Source of the DNA: Gymnogyps californianus
Lineage: Eukaryota; Chordata; Aves; Accipitriformes; Cathartidae
NCBI RefSeq assembly: GCF_018139145.2
Contig: NC_059478.1
Coordinates: 2,480,001-2,544,000 of the forward strand
DNA: 64,000 nt
Reading direction: 5' to 3'
The position numbers and the translations under genes were made by a program. Numbering within the stretch: position 1 is the stretch's first letter; each line of letters opens with the position of its first letter. The notes below the pieces were generated by a model. That model saw only the letters and a list, made by a program, of their open reading frames with translations, was not told the DNA's origin and did no database searches. Positions 63,361 through 64,000 of this stretch are shown in pieces.

Positions 63361-63945
63361 TGTTTTCAGCAGGATCCCACAAGGATTAATTGCTGTTTCT
63401 CATGGTTTTATTAGTGATATGAGGAAGGAAAACTTTCCATCATACCCTCACTAAAACTTGCAGGGGAAACAAAGAATGGGGCAGGGGAAAACATGAAAGA
63501 GGAGTGCTCACTGATAAAGACTTACATTAATCTTTAGGAGACCAGGTAAAGCAAGCAGCACTCCTCTAAATACGGAGAAACATAAAATTGTACATCTCTA
63601 AGTGCTAACAAACAGCAAACCCCATCTTGTCTTGACACGTACGTTTCAAAAAGCCTACTGATAAATCAGAGATTTTGGAAGTTTACTTCACAAGGAAAGA
63701 GTCCAAGACTTAAATCTTCTTAGTTTAACCAAAAGAGAAGTCAAAAGAAGGTTTAATCATGATCTATAAACACCAATATGAAGAATTTATCTGTGGCGTT
63801 GGACTCTTCAATTTTAGCCAATAAATCTATGAGAAGGCCCAAAGATACAAGAACAGCCATCAAACAAATTAAGGCAGAAGATTAGATTAATGTATTTTAA
63901 CAATTCTGGTGGTGGCACTTTCAAATGATCCTAGGAATTTTTATA
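63361..63945 (+). mobile_element. Ancient CR1-type LINE relic, reverse-transcriptase region and 3' part
   Basis: The order of phrases follows the second half of an old CR1 ORF2. GGATCCCACAAGGATTAATT (the region before the RT catalytic site) comes first. A degenerate segment like CTAAAACTTGCAGGGGAAAC follows, where FADDT-like codons would be expected and are decayed. Next come ATACGGAGAAACATAAAATTG, and then TCTTCTTAGTTTAACCAAAA followed by GAAGGTTTAATCATGATCTA (the segment after the RT core). It is full of changes and gaps, much older than the copies at 17.8 and 62.5 kb, and may continue past the window end. Confidence 0.6.
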
Positions 63946-64000
63946 CCTAAATATTTTCAAAAAAGCTTTTTTTTTTTTTAAACAGATATGTTCTGCCCCC

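Overview
This window looks like non-coding bird (avian) nuclear DNA. It is AT-rich, has no operon-like or dense coding structure, and its repeats are typical of birds. These are CR1 LINE 3' ends carrying the diagnostic ATTCTATG-like terminal octamers and CR1 ORF2 C-terminal residues, bird-type endogenous retrovirus (ERV) LTRs with 5-bp target-site duplications, and decayed older CR1 and archosaur-type repeats. I found no exon, tRNA, rRNA, CRISPR array or host protein-coding gene that I can defend. Long open frames either lie inside repeats or look like chance openings. The best description is a gene desert or part of a very large intron.

Layout. 1-1344: unique AT-rich DNA. 1345-1953: solo LTR of family A (+), TSD AGAGG. 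1954-8857: unique DNA. 8858-9897: 1,040-bp solo LTR of family B (+), TSD GAAGC, with an internal minisatellite. 9898-17790: unique DNA with faint ancient repeats. 17791-18126: 5'-truncated CR1 (-). 19969-20658: two purine tracts, the second a (GGAAAGAA)n array ending in G13. 24564-25197: second family A LTR (+). 25198-34210: unique DNA with a CpG cluster near 29.5 kb. 34211-34303: 3' stub of a family B-like LTR. 38.6-39.1 kb: possible unclassified old element. 42550-44004: old internally deleted CR1 (+) with remains of the ORF2 endonuclease. 46.65-46.93 kb: exon-like segment (-) of unknown status. 49572-50163: third family A-like LTR (-), TSD GGTTG. 52742-53821: 5' LTR, primer-binding site and a short leader of a truncated ERV (-). 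62525-62990: second young-type CR1 (-). 63361-63945: ancient CR1 reverse-transcriptase-region relic (+).

No genes act together here. What the window records is repeat history: at least five LTR insertions, three reduced to solo LTRs with intact target duplications, one truncated provirus retaining an 18-base match to a tRNA-Lys(1,2)-type primer site, and several generations of CR1. The most useful points for follow-up are the truncated provirus and its primer site, a hairpin-forming mutation inside the first LTR, the 195-base uninterrupted purine tract, the CR1 copy lacking its RT core, and the exon-like segment near 46.7 kb. I saw no convincing evidence of a new biological system.
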